From DASXRU01 sp039933315 (lineage in GTDB: Bacteria; Acidobacteriota; Blastocatellia; Pyrinomonadales; Pyrinomonadaceae), in NCBI GenBank assembly GCA_039933315.1, contig JBDTOI010000111.1, forward strand, positions 1 through 13,796: a stretch of DNA of 13,796 nt. Direction: 5' to 3'. The notes below the pieces were generated by a model, which searched no databases, was not told where the DNA came from, and saw only the letters and a program-made list of their open reading frames with translations. Positions 13,713-13,796 of this stretch are shown one piece after another; the first letter of the stretch is position 1; the number at the start of each line of letters is the position of its first letter. The translations under genes and the position numbers were made by a program.

Positions 13713-13796
13713 TCAGCGGCGCGTCTGGATCCCTGGAACCATTTCAACGGTAACAATATACTTGGCTCATCAATGTCCGACATGCTTTAGCTTGTC

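Overview
The window looks like chromosomal DNA of a moderately GC-rich Gram-negative bacterium, most likely an acidobacterium of the Blastocatellia type. That placement is an inference from three things: the giant exported protein built from Calx-beta, DUF4214 and Pro-Thr linker modules, the msrPQ pair, and the many short palindromic repeat families between genes. No rRNA, tRNA, CRISPR array, transposase or phage gene was seen.

Layout, left to right. Positions 1-360 hold no gene, only three hairpin or repeat elements. A Prx6-type peroxiredoxin (361-1032, minus) has a recognisable sigma70-like promoter and a palindrome in its leader. Divergent from it is a very large UvrD/AddA-like helicase-nuclease (1301-5365, plus). 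Its C-terminal RecB-type nuclease carries the four-cysteine iron-sulphur pattern usually found in AddB, and its gene is interrupted in frame by at least two palindromic elements. It converges with an alpha/beta hydrolase (5378-6028, minus). Next come a SAM-dependent methyltransferase (6260-7030, minus) and a small two-helix membrane protein (7053-7271, minus), probably co-transcribed from a promoter near 7318-7346.

A 480-base gap holds an inverted repeat, a second good promoter (7471-7499) and a leader of about 250 bases with alternative hairpins. This leads to a 1382-residue exported mosaic protein (7754-11902, plus): signal peptide, propeller-like region, Pro-Thr linker, Calx-beta, DUF4214, InlB-type repeat, ZU5-like region, intact lipase-like alpha/beta hydrolase, second Pro-Thr linker, and a six-cysteine tail. 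It converges with msrQ (11918-12541, minus), which lies downstream of msrP (12615-13601, minus). Together these form the membrane and periplasmic system that repairs oxidised methionines in envelope proteins.

Functional threads are oxidant defence (peroxiredoxin, MsrPQ), double-strand-break processing (AddA-like protein) and surface or secreted hydrolysis (the mosaic lipase). The most unusual property is the density of unrelated inverted-repeat families. They lie in nearly every spacer (18-73, 143-173, 240-283, 286-325, 1205-1306, 6085-6186, 7366-7436, 12545-12597, 13691-13712) and inside one reading frame (4087-4190, 4614-4631). One of them supplies the first possible start codon of the helicase gene.
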